Notes under the pieces: generated by a model | Seen by the model: the letters and a program-made list of their open reading frames with translations, nothing else | Databases searched by the model: none | What the model was told of the DNA's origin: nothing | Source of the DNA: Dryomyza anilis | Taxonomy: Eukaryota > Arthropoda > Insecta > Diptera > Dryomyzidae | Direction: 5' to 3' | Length of the DNA: 64,000 nucleotides | Assembly: GCA_951804985.1 (NCBI GenBank) | Contig: OX638130.1 | Location: forward strand, 107,830,040-107,894,039 | Program-made: the position numbers and the translations under genes | In this document: positions 1 to 11,709 of the stretch, in pieces | Layout: each line of letters opens with the position of its first letter | Numbering within the stretch: position 1 is the stretch's first letter

Positions 1-1060
1 ATATAGATTTATTCAAATATATGGATGTTTACGGAAAAATTCTTAAAATATGTATTGAAATATTGAATATGCAAGTTCATATAAAAACGAGTTCTGATAA
101 TGACTATTGTCCACATGTTCAAGTTTAGAAGTTACGACTTAAAACGCTTGTTTTATTAGCTTTAAAACGAGACTTCAGCGGGGTTTCTAGCTTTTCTCGT
201 TCAAGAGATATTTAAATATTAACAACCACACAAATGTGATTTTTATCCTATTTTTTGCTACTTGGAACCACTGTAACTGTATCTGGAATTAGTGATCGAA
301 AACAATTGGAGAATGCATTTTGTCGATATCCTTTATCAGTTGCCCAAATTACATTGAAATCGAAAAGGTAAAGTCTCAAATTTTACGTTTTTTGGTCGAT
401 TTAGCGTGGAATGACTCATATGATCAAATTCAGAAACAGCTTCATATTTGTTTAAAAAACATAAAATGATATGAATTCTAATTAATTTTGTGTTAATATT
501 TAACATTTACACAAATGGAAATTTCTATATTTAATTTTCGCTATTTCAAAATTAGATTTAACAATACCAAATATCAAAATAACCAAATATCAAACTTTCG
601 ATAAAATGTAAAATTTACAAAATTAATTGTTTACACCCTAATAAAATTCTAGTAGACAATGAACAATTTTTAATAACATGAAAATTGTCTTTATTTCTTG
701 GGTATTTGCCAAAATTCAATACGTATATTTGTACATAAATAAATCTTCTACTGGAATAATTGTATACACGAAAAGTCTATAGATTATAAAAATAATTTAA
801 AACTATTTTACACATTTTTAAGTTCATCAGTTTTTGTATTATCTCCGTGACGTAACTCACTAAAAGATCGTATACAATTCAATAAATTTTATCAAATAAC
901 ATATATGTATATCTAAATATTAGCTCAACAGGTGTCTTATTTATAAAATCTAACAACGAACCATAAATATCCATAATACGCAAATATTAGTAAATATTTG
1001 CACAATATCGTTTGGAAGAAATCATGACTTAATAAAAACTGAAACGTAGATAAGCATCTT
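1..1060. other. Intergenic, no gene seen
   Basis: AT-rich sequence with no convincing coding region on either strand. From about 908 to 1010 it resembles 7247-7345, which lies at the same position upstream of the next CAP gene. The proximal flank was therefore duplicated together with the gene. Nothing else is recognised. Confidence 0.6.
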
Positions 1061-1072
1061 GCGTTTTTTTTC

Positions 1073-1120
1073 CATAAAAAGGGCAACAACTCCCACAACC
1101 GATATCATTTGAGCTTCAGT
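1073..1120 (+). promoter_or_regulatory. Putative core promoter of CAP gene 1
   Basis: A TATA-like CATAAAAAG begins at 1073, about 104 bp before the start codon, and a TTCAGT initiator-like word ends at 1120. The same CATAAAA word lies at the matching distance before the paralogues at 7512 and 31660 (minus strand). This is inferred from position and conservation only. Confidence 0.5.
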
Positions 1121-1177
1121 ATCTCAAGCAACCAAATTAATTGTAACAGTTCTTATATCAATTAAATTCCATTCAAT

Positions 1178-2064
1178 ATGAAGTGTTTTTCGCTGGTACT
1201 ATTAGTTGCCCTGGCTGTCAATATAGTCAGCGCCGCAGACTACTGTGGAACTGCTTTGTGCTCCAATAATAACCATATCGCTTGCGGTCACAATGGCGTA
1301 AGTTCTAATAGTTAGACTTCCAAAATTTCAAATTTCACAATTAACCATTTCCTGTAGAAATTCGACTCAACCTGTCCTGCTGATGCCACCATGGTTCCCA
1401 TGACCGCAGACTTGAAGGCCCTACTTGTCAACGCCCACAACGAGAAACGTAATTTGATTGCTGGCGGTGCTGATGCCAAACACAAACCTGCCTGCCGCAT
1501 GGCCACCATGGAGTGGGACGATGAAATGGCTGCCATCGCTGCCCTCAATGTCAAACAGTGCAAAATGAATCACGACAAGTGTCGCAACACCGAGACCTTC
1601 AAGACATCCGGACAGAATTTGGCCTGGATGGGTTACTTTGGCGCTGTGGACAGCAAGGCTAGGTTGACGCAGGCTGTACAGATGTGGTACGATGAGGTGA
1701 AGGACTCCAGCATGACCTACATCGACTCATATCCCAGCAACTATCAAGGACCGTAAGTATTTTTTGACACTACCTATTTTGAATATTATACTAATTTTCT
1801 ATTTTTAGTGCCATTGGTCACTTCACGGTTATGATGGCCGAGAAAAATATTCGTCTCGGTTGCGCTGCCTCCCACTACTCCGTGCCCGGTCAAGGCTATT
1901 TGGCCTATTTGGTTGCCTGTAACTACGCCACCACCAACATGATTGGCTTCCCCATTTATACTAGTTGCTCCAGGGGCGGTTCTGGTTGCACAACCGGCAC
2001 CAATGCTGCTTACCCCAATCTTTGCTCTGCCTCCGAGGTATTCAATGTCAACAAATGGTACTAA
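1178..2064 (+). CDS. Antigen-5-related CAP protein, gene 1 (3 exons, 256 aa)
   Basis: Exons are 1178-1297, 1358-1752 and 1809-2064, with GTAAGT donors and AG acceptors; intron phases are 0 and 2. The product is a secreted CAP/SCP-superfamily protein related to insect antigen 5. Residues 1-19 form a signal peptide ending VSA, followed by a mature N-terminus beginning ADYC. The CAP core shows HNEKRN (His67), MATMEWDDE (88-96), SGQNLAW (124-130) and IGHFTVMM (His176), and the C-terminus has CNYA and YPNLCS. Both cavity histidines are present. The usual GEN glutamate is Gln126, as is common in insect members. The start is the only in-frame ATG giving a signal peptide. An AATAAA lies at 2095-2100. 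It is the closest relative of the genes at 7512 and 30765. Molecular function is unknown; family members occur in fly saliva, gut and other tissues. Confidence 0.95.
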
Positions 2065-2637
2065 AAACTTAATCTGGTTCGAAATTTCAATATAAATAAA
2101 AACAATTTAAAAAAAAAAACAAACTTTTTCTTATATTTTTTGTTATTTCAAGATCCAATGTGGATTTTATTGGGCTGTAATTAAAATAATACTCTCTGAG
2201 TGTAATTTCAGTTTAGGATCATTGTTTGATCGGGCTTGTCTGACTTCAGATAAAGTAATGATCACACTTCCACATCAGTGTCTGATGCAAAAAGTGATGC
2301 TATTTGAAGTTGTTAGCTGGTAAGTTTGCCTGGTAAGGTTGTCTTGAATATTTGATCCAAAATGTTAAAAAAATCATCCAAAAATTATCAAAAAAATCAT
2401 CAGAATACCGGAAGTTATTAAATTCGGAATATTTGTATATTTTTATATATTGTATTAGTCTTGATAATTGGAAGACAAATTGCGTTTACTGTTTTAGATG
2501 TGTAAACGCAATTCGGAAAAGTGTCTGAAATGATCATAAAATTTCAAAAGCAATTTTCATAAAAACATTACGTTATCGGAAAAAAAACAGAGTATGCTGT
2601 CAAAATCAGCACCCACGAATTATATACATATATGCCA
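2065..2637 (+). repeat. 3' flank duplicated downstream of CAP gene 2
   Basis: This stretch, starting with the AATAAA-containing 3' UTR, closely matches 8398 to about 8870. It shows that genes 1 and 2 arose by a duplication that included the 3' flank. Part of it (about 2210-2340) also resembles a dispersed repeat carrying TGATCAG words that recurs at 24905-25330. No gene is seen. Confidence 0.75.
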
Positions 2638-3369
2638 TGTACACTAGACTGACAATGACTTTGTATGAAAAAAAAAATCATCGAGTTTGATTTTGAAGGT
2701 CATCCCCTAGAAATGCTCTATTGAATAAGAAAATCGATGTGAAGTATTTTCAGCGTAATACGAATATGGGAAATGGACTCGCCGGGACCTTAAAGTAGGC
2801 GTTTTCATACCTAAATCAACAATTTCAAAATTGAATTGAAATGATGTCTCTCAAACGAAATAAACTATAAATGTGGGTATGTCATCGGTTGGAAAATTTT
2901 ATTAGCTTTTCAAGAAACTATAAATGAAAAAAATCGGATAAAAAATACAGAAGCAGTGTTTATTTAAACAGGCATCCTTCGTTTTATATTTTCAGCAGTC
3001 ACGCCTAGCCTGAAACACTTTTAACTCAAAAGTTCGATACCTATCTAAAATTTTGTTTTGCGATTATTTTATTTTGATCTTGCGTTTATTTTAAGATGAA
3101 ATTAAATTATAAAAATTAATTATTAATTACTAAAAAAAATGCATCAAAAAATACATTAATGCCTTTTTAAAACTCTACAATTTTTAATTATTATTTTTTA
3201 ATTTCAATACAATTAGCGATTAAAGTACGAAAACGCCTACTTTGAGGTCCGGCGGGTTCATTTCCCATAATCGGATTTCGCTGAAAATTCTTCACATCGA
3301 ATTTCTCATCCAATAGAGCATTTCTAGGGGGTGACCTCCTCTTGATTTTCCATTGTCAGTCTAATGTAC
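2638..3369. mobile_element. Fold-back/MITE-like element with ~150 bp inverted arms
   Basis: The left end (2638-2806) and right end (3219-3369) are imperfect reverse complements. The left arm reads TGTACACTAGACTGACAATG and the right end reads CATTGTCAGTCTAATGTACA. No transposase is encoded. The loop holds a segment near 2995-3040 resembling half of the palindromic element at 57706-57987, so it may be a nested insertion. It is called a non-autonomous DNA element by structure alone. Confidence 0.7.
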
Positions 3370-3374
3370 ACAGT

Positions 3375-4055
3375 AAACATATTTATACCCTACACTAAGA
3401 GTGAAAGGGTATATTCAATTTGGTACGCCGTTTGTAACACCCAGAAGGAAGCATCTCCGGTATGGAAAAGTATATATATTCTTGATCAGCATGACCTCCT
3501 GAGTTGTTTTAGCGATGTCCGTCTGTCCGTCTGTCTGTTGAAATCACTACTACTTAAATAATTGAAGAGTTAGATAAATGAAACTCATAATTTAGATTAC
3601 TTATATGTGCGCTGTATGTGCGAAAAAATTAGGCATATCGGTTTATTGTGACCTGTGATCTGACCATTTATATTCAAATAACTCATATAAAATGTACATC
3701 TACAGTTCAGTTTTACTGTATACGTGCTTAGGTAAACTTTTTTGGTCAAATATATATTGACTTCATTCTCAAATACATGGAAATAATGTTTTCCCGCGAA
3801 ACGACTTGTGGTTCCCAAAATAAAAATCGAAATTCGGTACACCTACCCATTTGTAAATATGGGTATCAAATGAATGGAAATTCTTCAGCGATTGAAAGTT
3901 TGTAGTTATTTTCCGAATTTGTATACCACTTTGAATGGTAACCACACATATGTGTTGGGTATTTGTAGTCGGCTTAGACCGACTATAATTTTAACTATCA
4001 TAATAACACCAAATTTAAAATTTCCCATGTGATCAAACCTTCCCAACTGATTTTT
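3375..4055 (+). mobile_element. Mini-me-like repeat with (GTCY)n tract, copy 1
   Basis: The left part holds a GTCCGTCTGTCCGTCTGTCT tract near 3517, preceded by CTTGATCAGCATGACCTCC. The right part ends in a GTCGG/CCGAC hairpin near 3970. The same sequence occurs in reverse at 41748-42141 and in fragments at 10125-10500 and 36440-38290. A (GTCY)n proto-microsatellite beside a conserved core is the hallmark of dipteran Mini-me retroposons; assignment to that family is an inference. Confidence 0.6.
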
Positions 4056-5655
4056 GTTTTCGTTTTGTTGAGTAGTTTTATTTTATTTGAATAATTTTAT
4101 TAACCCATTTATATTATTAACATAATTTAATATCCTGATCAGATTACAATAAAATATTTCCTAATCTGGTTTTTGATAAGTGTAAGATTTAATATCAATA
4201 TGTAAGCTTTATGTCAGTTTTTATCGTAGGTTACCTCTCTTGGATTAAAAATTTGACTTAGCTTATTCGACCCTGAACATAATTTTGTCAGCTTACTTTT
4301 GGTAGGGATGCCTTATTGAATTCTGATCAGGCATTTTCAGAAAAAGAGTTGAATCCTCTTTTTCTAAATCTGAATTTCCTGACCATTTCAAAAATATAAA
4401 CATCAACTTCCTAGCTAATTCAAATCTTTCACGTCCGGAACTCTGAGTAACAAAAGTGTAAAAATATCAAAAAAATTAAATGTTTTCTTTTTTTTTTACG
4501 AAAAAGGAAAAAATAAAAATCTTTAAAAACATCTGGAAACTCAAATCCTACTTTACTTTTTATTTAGAAATATTTTTTCAGATTTCGTAATATTGTCAGA
4601 TATAAAATAATTTTTAGCAAAAAATCATAGTGCAAATTTCCATTCAGAACGTCCGAAATTATTCTGTGATTTATTACGAAATAAATATAAACTTTAGGAA
4701 CAAAGTGCGTATCAACAAAAATAAAGTAAATTGTCTCAGCTCTGTTTTGAGATAATTAAAAATAAAATGTATGGTACGCCAAAAGTATTTTTAGAAAAAT
4801 AATCGTAGTGATAATTTCTATACGTAACTTTTTGACACGTCCGGAATGTCTCGTCTGGAATTTATCTGTGATTTATTATTAAAAAAACTATACATTTTGG
4901 AAACAATGTGTAAATATACAAATAAAGCACATAATTTCAACTATTTTCTAAAATATTAAAAAAATTATTTGTACGCAAAATTCGGAATATCCATATTAAC
5001 CTCGACATTTACTTCCGAATTTGTAACGTCCGGAACGACAACTATTTAATTTATATCTTTTGATCTACCGTAAAGAATTCTCTAATTTTTTGCTGATATT
5101 TAGTCATATTTAAATACTACTTGCAAATGTAGAATTTTAACATATTTGGAAAGATAATAATCTTTTGGATAGGTCACAGTAAAAATGTGCACGATATATG
5201 ATCGGAAAATTCTATGAATTTTTTTTAGTGAAACTATATTTAGCTCCTTATCATTCTCACCATACAAGGATTTACATCTTGAATACGAATATAGAAATTT
5301 AAAATGGAATACAATATGCACATCTCTCCATCTTTCCTCCCTCCCAGGGCAGGTGCTTTAAAATCTATTTGAATTTCATGAACCAAATAGTGCATCAATA
5401 CAACAGATTTATTCGTAACCCTACAAACCAGTTAACGATGATTTTGAATAAGATAAAATAATGAGAAAAATTTCGATTAAAAATCTCTTTACATTTTGTC
5501 AAAAAAAAAACTAAATTTTCTGAACAAATAAAATTTGTTTATCGAAAATATAAACTATTTCGATAACAATAACATTAAAGAGAAGAAAAAACAATATCAT
5601 TCTAGAAAGGTTTTATCTCAAAGTCTACAATGTAGTATGTAGCATAAAAAAGTAT
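4056..5655. other. Intergenic, degenerate tandem repeat, no gene
   Basis: No coding region is supported. Between about 4430 and 5045 a module of roughly 190-200 bp recurs in degenerate form, marked by CGTCCGGAA-like words near 4437, 4650, 4838 and 5028. Each is followed by CTGTGATTTATTA and an AT-rich tail. The rest is AT-rich unique-looking sequence. Confidence 0.5.
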
Positions 5656-5814
5656 GTAACCAATAAATAAATATCCCCCTACCCTATCAGAATTTATTGA
5701 AACTGGGTCACTTCTTGTACTTTACTAAACAACACACAGAATAGATATTTTTTGAGCCAACCAACTTATTCGGTTCTCTCAATCTATCTGCTATCTCACA
5801 AATGAATGGATTCA

Positions 5815-6390
5815 CCACTTATATTTGGTCTAAGATGGAATATAACTCGCTCATTTGGGCAGGGGCTTCAAAATCCTCTTTGGTGTTCCTGGATCGATGC
5901 AAAAACGTGCGATATATTTAATAGAGGATGATAATATTTCAACCTCTATTGGTTCTCTTAAACACCGTAGTACTGTCGGGTGTGTAAGCCTGTTTTATAG
6001 GTATTACAACGGTAAGTGTTCGAGGGAAATTCATGGCCTGATTCCACCAGGTCGTGTATTCTCTCACTCTACTCGGGCATCGAATCAAGCCCATCCCTTC
6101 TAAGTTCACTCGGCGCTCAACAGAACTACGCATTACAGAGAAAATTCGTTCTTCAAGTCGCACGATACGTTTGTGGAACAATCTCCCTGCGTCTGTTTTT
6201 CCAATATTTTTTATATTGGCAAGTTCAAAAAAAACATCCAGCGACACTACTTCATCTTTCCTCCCTCCCAATAACCGATAATCCTTTACTTGATCAACAC
6301 TGGGCATTACATCCACTAAGTATTGATTAATATGTAAAAACAAATAATAATTAAAAGAGGTGTAGTTTGGACTACAACCAATTTCCAACT
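5815..6390 (+). mobile_element. 3' fragment of a non-LTR retrotransposon (family B), copy A
   Basis: Translating the plus strand with frameshifts and stops gives the C-terminus of an ORF2 reverse transcriptase. Visible pieces are YNSLIWAGASKSS, VSLFYRYYNGKCS and TIRLWNNLPASVFP. These are typical C-terminal phrases of jockey-type non-LTR elements, as I recall them. The copy is broken by stops and lacks the catalytic domains. It lies about 1.1 kb upstream of CAP gene 2 and is copied with it into the inverted arm at 32781-33340. Confidence 0.75.
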
Positions 6391-7400
6391 GTTTTACAAC
6401 AATTTAGTACATATTTAGAACCATTTGGAGTGTGTATAGACTAATATTTCAAGCGCCAACAGAATATGGCAGTTTCGCGAACAAATTTGTAGATAATTCA
6501 AATTAACTGAATGAAGTTAGTTGGTACAACTAACATTTACGTATTTCCAACCTCATGACAAAACAGGATTTTTCTGTGTGTAGGCAAAATTGGACCTCTA
6601 GCTATTATGATTCCCGATAATTTGTGGCTTGAAAAATGAAAAAAATAAATTTTTAATTCACAATGGTAACTTTCCTTTATCTTTTTAAATGTGATATCTT
6701 TTGAAAAATATTGAATTTATCTTCAATATGATATATTCAGTGTTTTGTTTCCAAAGGCTAACAATCATTATCACATGATCTAGATTTTGGAAAGGAATAT
6801 CTCAAAAATTAAAATTAATAAATTCACATTTATAAAAATTTTTAAAGAAATATAAATGGTTGTTAATTTTTTATTTACATTTTTGCAAAATATTATTGGT
6901 ATATTCCTATTGGTTCATAAATTAAAAATGAAAATGTCATTTTTAAATATTATTTGTATTTTATTTTGAATTATGTTTTTTCATAGAACAATTATATTTA
7001 TTTTCAAATTTTAATTTCTAACTCATGAACATTGAATTTCAATTCAGATTTCAAAGTACTAAATTGTTGTTTTTGGATTTAAATAATAAAATGGAAAATC
7101 CCTAAATGCCTCTCAAAAACATGCATTATTTATGTGCAAGTCATAAAAAGAAATAAAATCAATATTTACCACTAGATATCTTTGCGTATTTTATTCATAA
7201 CATCACAAAAACATTCATGTTCTAATTTTAAAACAAAAACTTCATATATATCTAAATATTAGTACAACAGGTAGTTTAATATATACCAAAGAACCAAAAA
7301 TATCCATAGTACGCAAATACTAGCAAATATTTGAACAAATTGTCTACAAATATTTAAACAATTTTTAGCAAACATTATGAAATTTTTAACTAAAAATTTC
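6391..7400. other. Upstream region of CAP gene 2, no gene
   Basis: AT-rich, with no coding signal. It is matched in reverse by about 31770-32780. A stretch near 6420-6560 resembles another repeat at 33690-33965 that starts with CACAGAAAAAT and carries TTGGTACAACTAAC-type words. Confidence 0.55.
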
Positions 7401-7402
7401 TC

Positions 7403-7410
7403 CATAAAAG
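7403..7410 (+). promoter_or_regulatory. Putative TATA box of CAP gene 2
   Basis: CATAAAAG lies about 109 bp before the start codon at 7512, matching the position of the equivalent word before genes 1 and 6. It is assigned by position and conservation. Confidence 0.5.
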
Positions 7411-7511
7411 CGACATCTCATTCATCATTTGGTATCATTTGAGCTTTAGTGTCTCAAGCATTCTTTCAATAATCAGTCATTTTGTCTATTAAAATAGTTT
7501 TCTATTTCAAT

Positions 7512-8397
7512 ATGAAGTGTTTTTCGCTGGTACTATTAGTTGCCCTGGCTGTCAATGTAGTCAGCGCCGCAGACTACTGTGGAACTGCTTTGTGCTCCAA
7601 TAATAACCATATCGCTTGCGGACACAATGGCGTAAGTTCTACTAGTTAGATTTCCAAATATTTCATTTCACAATCAACTATTTGCTTTAGAAATTCGACT
7701 CAACATGTCCTGCTGATGCCACCATGGTGCCCATGACCGCAGACTTGAAGGCCCTACTTGTCAAGGCCCACAACGAGAAACGTAATTTGATTGCTGCCGG
7801 TTCTGATGCCAATCACGATCCTGCCTGCCGCATGGCCACCATGGAGTGGGACGATGAAATGGCCGCCATCGCTGCCCTCAATGTGAAACAGTGCAAAATG
7901 AATCACGACAAGTGTCGCAACACCGAGACCTTCAAGACATCCGGACAGAATTTGGCTTGGATGGGTTACTTTGGCGCTGTGGACAGCAAGGCTAGGTTGA
8001 CGCAGGCCGTACAGATGTGGTTCGACGAGGTGAAGGACTCAAAGATGACCTACATCAACTCATATCCCAGCAACTATCAAGGACCGTAAGTATTTTTTGA
8101 CACTACCTATTTTGAATATTTTACTAATTTTCTATTTTTAGTGCCATTGGTCACTTTACGGTTATGATGGCCGAGAAAAACACTCGTCTCGGTTGCGCTG
8201 CCTCCTACTACTCCGTGCCCGGTCAAAGCTACTTGGCCTATTTGGTTGCCTGTAACTACGCCACCACCAACATGATTGGCTTCCCCATTTATACTAGTTG
8301 CTCCAGGGGCGGTTCTGGTTGCACAACCGGCACCAATGCTGCTTACCCCAATCTTTGCTCTGCCTCCGAGGTATTCAATGTCAACAAATGGTACTAA
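7512..8397 (+). CDS. Antigen-5-related CAP protein, gene 2 (3 exons, 256 aa)
   Basis: Exons are 7512-7631, 7691-8085 and 8142-8397; exon lengths and intron phases (0, 2) are identical to gene 1. The secreted CAP protein has a signal peptide at 1-19, HNEKRN (His67), WDDEMA, SGQNLAW and IGHFTVMM (His176). It differs from gene 1 mainly at residues 65-84 (AGSDANHD replaces GGADAKHK) and in the exon 3 loop (YYSVPGQSY). Both cavity histidines are present. Its 3' UTR and intron 2 are almost those of gene 1. Its 5' flank is almost that of gene 6 on the minus strand, where exons 2 and 3 encode the same residues. An AATAAA lies about 30 bp past the stop. It is probably expressed and secreted; its function is unknown. 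Confidence 0.95.
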
Positions 8398-8400
8398 AAA

Positions 8401-9308
8401 CTTAATCTGGTTCGAAATTTCAATATAAATAAAAACAATTAAAAAAAATACAAACTTTTTCTTATATTTTTTGTTATTTCAAGATCCAATGTGGATTTTA
8501 TTGGGCTGTAATTAAAATAATACTCTCTGAGTGTAATTTCAGTTTAGGATCATTGTTTGATCAGGGTTGTCTGACTTCAGATAAAGTTATGATCACTCTT
8601 CCATATCAGTGTCTGTTTCAAAAAGTGATGCTATTTGAAGTTGCTTCGTGTTAAGGTTGCCTTGATCATTATATCCGAAATGTCTAAAATGTTATCGGAA
8701 ATTCTAATAAATCGAATTATTAGTGTTTCTTGGTATATTGTAAATTGTCTTGATAATTGGAAAAAATTGCGATTACAGTTTTAGATGTGTAAGGGACTGT
8801 ATTATTTTTATTCTAAAAAGTGTCTGCTGTGTGCTGTCAAAATCAGTATTCATATTATTAACATAATTTGATATAAATTAATAAAACGTTTCCTATCTGG
8901 TTTTTTGATTTAGCATCTGGTGTCAGATTAAGCATCTATTTTTTTAAGAAGTGTTGATAGATTAAAGGGACGGAGAAAAGAAGGAGTAGTGTCAGTGGAT
9001 GTTTGTTTTAAACTTGTTAATATCAAAAATGTCGAGAAAAATAGACACAAGTAGATTGTTCCACAAACGTGAACTTCGAGTGGACTACGAAGGGGTGGCT
9101 TGCATCGATGCCCGAACTTTATATGAGGTTTTTTCGTAGGTTACTAAATTCCTGTATTTAAAATTTGGTTCGATTCCATCCTGAACATGATTTTGTCAGC
9201 TGACTTTGGTTAGGAATGTCTTATAGAATTCTGATCAGGAACAGATTCGAAATAAAGGTAACATCAACAAATTTCCACTTGCATATTTATGGATAAATTG
9301 TTCTATAC
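8401..9308. other. Duplicated 3' flank and repeat debris, no gene
   Basis: From 8401 to about 8870 it matches the flank of gene 1. A short non-LTR fragment follows at 8955-9125. Then comes a piece near 9130-9250 that resembles the right end of the TGATCAG-type repeat, with TGATTTTGTCAGCTGAC and ATTCTGATCAGG words, also seen at 4250-4335 and 25240-25320. No coding region is seen. Confidence 0.6.
8955..9125 (-). mobile_element. Short degraded fragment of non-LTR family B, copy D
   Basis: The plus strand reads GTAGTGTCAGTGGATGTTTG and then TTGTTCCACAAACGTG. It parallels 32920-33080, the antisense of the reverse transcriptase C-terminus. The fragment is about 170 bp, heavily diverged, with no open frame. 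It is outside the inverted duplication, so it is an independent insertion. Confidence 0.55.
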
Positions 9309-9535
9309 TTACACGCTGCAAAAAGAAGGGCTCTCCCAAACATAATTTTGCAGGCATTACATATATCTTTGGAGATTTATGAAAACAAAAATATTATTGA
9401 ATTGCCAAACATTATTATAATAACAGCCAAACATATTTTTGTTTTCGTTCAAATATATTTATGTTCAGAATGAATAATTTTCGGCGTTCTTGCTAAAAAA
9501 TATATACACTAAGAAAACAAAGATGATTGCCAGAA
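9309..9535. mobile_element. MITE family with ACACGCTGCAAAAA end, copy 1
   Basis: It begins with ACACGCTGCAAAAAGAAGGG followed by CTCTCCCAAACATAATTTTG. The same end occurs in reverse at 15820-15853 and 47885-47915. The interior is rich in AAACATATTTATGTT-like palindromic words. The right boundary is unclear. No protein is encoded. Confidence 0.55.
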
Positions 9536-10124
9536 ATATCACAGCCCTAAATATCAAGTTATTTACAAATTATTTAAATCGTATTTGAGACAACCATCAC
9601 TCAAACATCCGTCAAATACGATAAATATTGCTAGCAACCGTCTTTCGAATTTACGATTATCTATAGCAACCATCAATTAAACATCTGACAAATAGGAAGA
9701 TAGTTAATGAATATATGGAAAAGGTACTCCATTAGAATCCGCGGAGTAATTTTTATTGAATTGAAAGAAAATTAATCAAATGTATTTTTATTTATTCTAG
9801 AATTAAAACAGTATCCTGGTACATGGTACATCCTGGTATACATCGCCATCGTCTTTTTAAATCCTTTGAAGGCAAAATTGTACAGCGACTTGAGATTTCT
9901 TCGCAGAAGAACCAAGTCCGACCGGCGACGCTATCATCAAAGTAAACTCTGAAAACAAATATTTTCCATCACGTGTTGATAATTTAAATCACTGGATATT
10001 TTATTTTCTCTTTTACCATTAAAATGTAATATTTGAGTTGGCACTTTTTTTACACCATTTGATTTACTTCATTGTTGAGGATAAACCGAGCGTAAGGAAA
10101 AAGTACGCCATTTTTCTTTTTTAT
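9536..10124. other. Intergenic, nothing recognised
   Basis: AT-rich sequence with no coding potential that I can support and no clear repeat match within the window. Confidence 0.5.
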
Positions 10125-10500
10125 GGTAGTCAAATGTCAAAATACCTCAAAAGTAACACCCAAAAGAAAGCATATCCGGTATGGAAAAGTAAAGCTAGAT
10201 CAATGAAACTCCTAATTTAGATTACTTATATATTTAAGCTGTCTGAACAAGAAAATTGGAATGATCGATCAATTGCGAACTGAGAACCGACCAATTATGT
10301 TCAAATACCTCATTTTTATGTACATTTACAGATGAATCTTATTTTATACGGTCTATGTGAATTTTTTTGGTCAAATATATTTGACTTTATGCTCAAATAT
10401 TTGAAAATAATGCTTTCAAACTGACTTGTGGTTCTTAAAAAAAAAATCGAAATTCGGTACACCTACCCATTTGTACATATGGGTATCAAATGAAAGAAAA
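10125..10500 (+). mobile_element. Mini-me-like repeat fragment, copy 2
   Basis: Words such as CACCCAAAAGAAAGCATATC and CCTACCCATTTGTACATATG parallel the repeat at 3375-4055. This copy lacks the (GTCY)n tract. It is truncated and encodes nothing. Confidence 0.5.
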
Positions 10501-10594
10501 AATAAAAGCATTTTTCTCAATACTAAATTTTCGATCGGGCCATGATCATCTTTACCGTAATAAGGTAAATTTCTACTAATGACTTTTCACTCAA

Positions 10595-11435
10595 CGACGA
10601 CGATATCGTCACTGTCATGCCAAAGGGGCGAATGTGCATTTTTAAAAATGTTAGGAAATCAAATTTTCAAGTTTGAAGTGCTTTAAAAATTACCAAAATT
10701 TATATTTCAATTGTTTCTATTATTTTTGTTTATTCGTCAATTATTATAACGTATATAAAATATCTTTAGATTTGGACAACCTACTGAATTATAAATACGG
10801 ATTTGGTGAGGCTATAACCTGATCAACACGCAAATATTTTTGTTTTTGTGCTATAACTTTTTATTAGCGCAAGATAAAATAGTAATGTAGAGACATTAAT
10901 TGTTTGCTTTTAAAGCACCTATCTATCTGCATCATTAATTAAAAATATTTTGTCAAACATTAATTTGGCATTTGTTATTTGCAGGCAAAAATGTTTGGCA
11001 ACATATTTTTAAAGAATGATGCCAATCTATAGGTGCTTTAAAAACAAACAATTAATACCTTTACACCACTAATTTATCTTGCACCAATAAATAATTATAG
11101 CAAAAAAAACGAAGAAATTGGTAAAATTGAAAATATTGTCATGCCAAAAGGGCGAATCTTTTCGTTTTAATGGTACAAGATTAATGGTACAATGCTACAA
11201 GATAAAATAGTGGTGTAAATGCATTTATTGTTTCGTTGTTTGCTAACATTTTTTTTCTTGCAAATAACAAATGGCAAAATTAATTATTTTATATCAAATT
11301 AATTAATGATGCAGATCGATAGGTGCTTTGAAAACAAACAATAAATTCCTTTACGCCACTATTTTATCTTATAGCAATAAAAAGTTATGGCGAAAAAACG
11401 AAAATATTCGCCCTTTTGGCATGACTAAAATCTTA
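10595..11435. mobile_element. TGCCAAAAGGGCGAA palindromic MITE family, copy 1
   Basis: It starts with ATATCGTCACTGTCATGCCA and ends with TTCGCCCTTTTGGCATGAC. The interior contains repeated inverted modules around GATCGATAGGTGCTTT and the ACCACTATTTTATCTTG word. Other copies are at 13118-14600, 29660-30095 and 45228-46244. It has no open reading frame. The copy looks internally rearranged and its right terminus lacks the outermost bases seen in other copies. Confidence 0.65.
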
Positions 11436-11709
11436 CACCGAGATTTTCATTAAAATGTATGTGTCGACTTTTATGTAACATTGATTTCTAGTGGTAAAAT
11501 GGGTGCGCTCAGTAGAACAGATTAAATTCGAACATTTTGTTACCAAAAACATTATTTTTCCGACTTGAATGTTTAATTGAAAAATTAAATTCTTAAAAAT
11601 ATATATAAAAAAAACACTTTAAAATCGAAACACAGCATTATAATTTTAGTTTAAAACCCAGTTTTTCAGTTTACATAATTTTTTATGTAATAATTTGCTT
11701 CAACATCAA

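Larger units (their letters stand above)
5656..8400 (+). repeat. Left arm of a ~2.7 kb inverted duplication
   Basis: This arm contains a non-LTR retrotransposon fragment, upstream sequence and the whole of CAP gene 2. It matches 30762-33500 in reverse orientation. The outer edge is near the words CCCTACCCTATCAGAATT here and AATTCTGATAGGGTAAGGG in the other arm. Matching ends at or just beyond the stop codon of the gene. The spacer between arms is about 22 kb. The retrotransposon fragment is in both arms, so it was there before the duplication. Confidence 0.85.

Noticed and set aside
5939..6388. Long minus-strand open frame of 149 codons, with a similar 147-codon frame at 32781-33224
   Set aside because: Both are antisense to the C-terminus of a non-LTR reverse transcriptase on the opposite strand. 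Their conservation follows from the duplication and the transposon, not from a gene.
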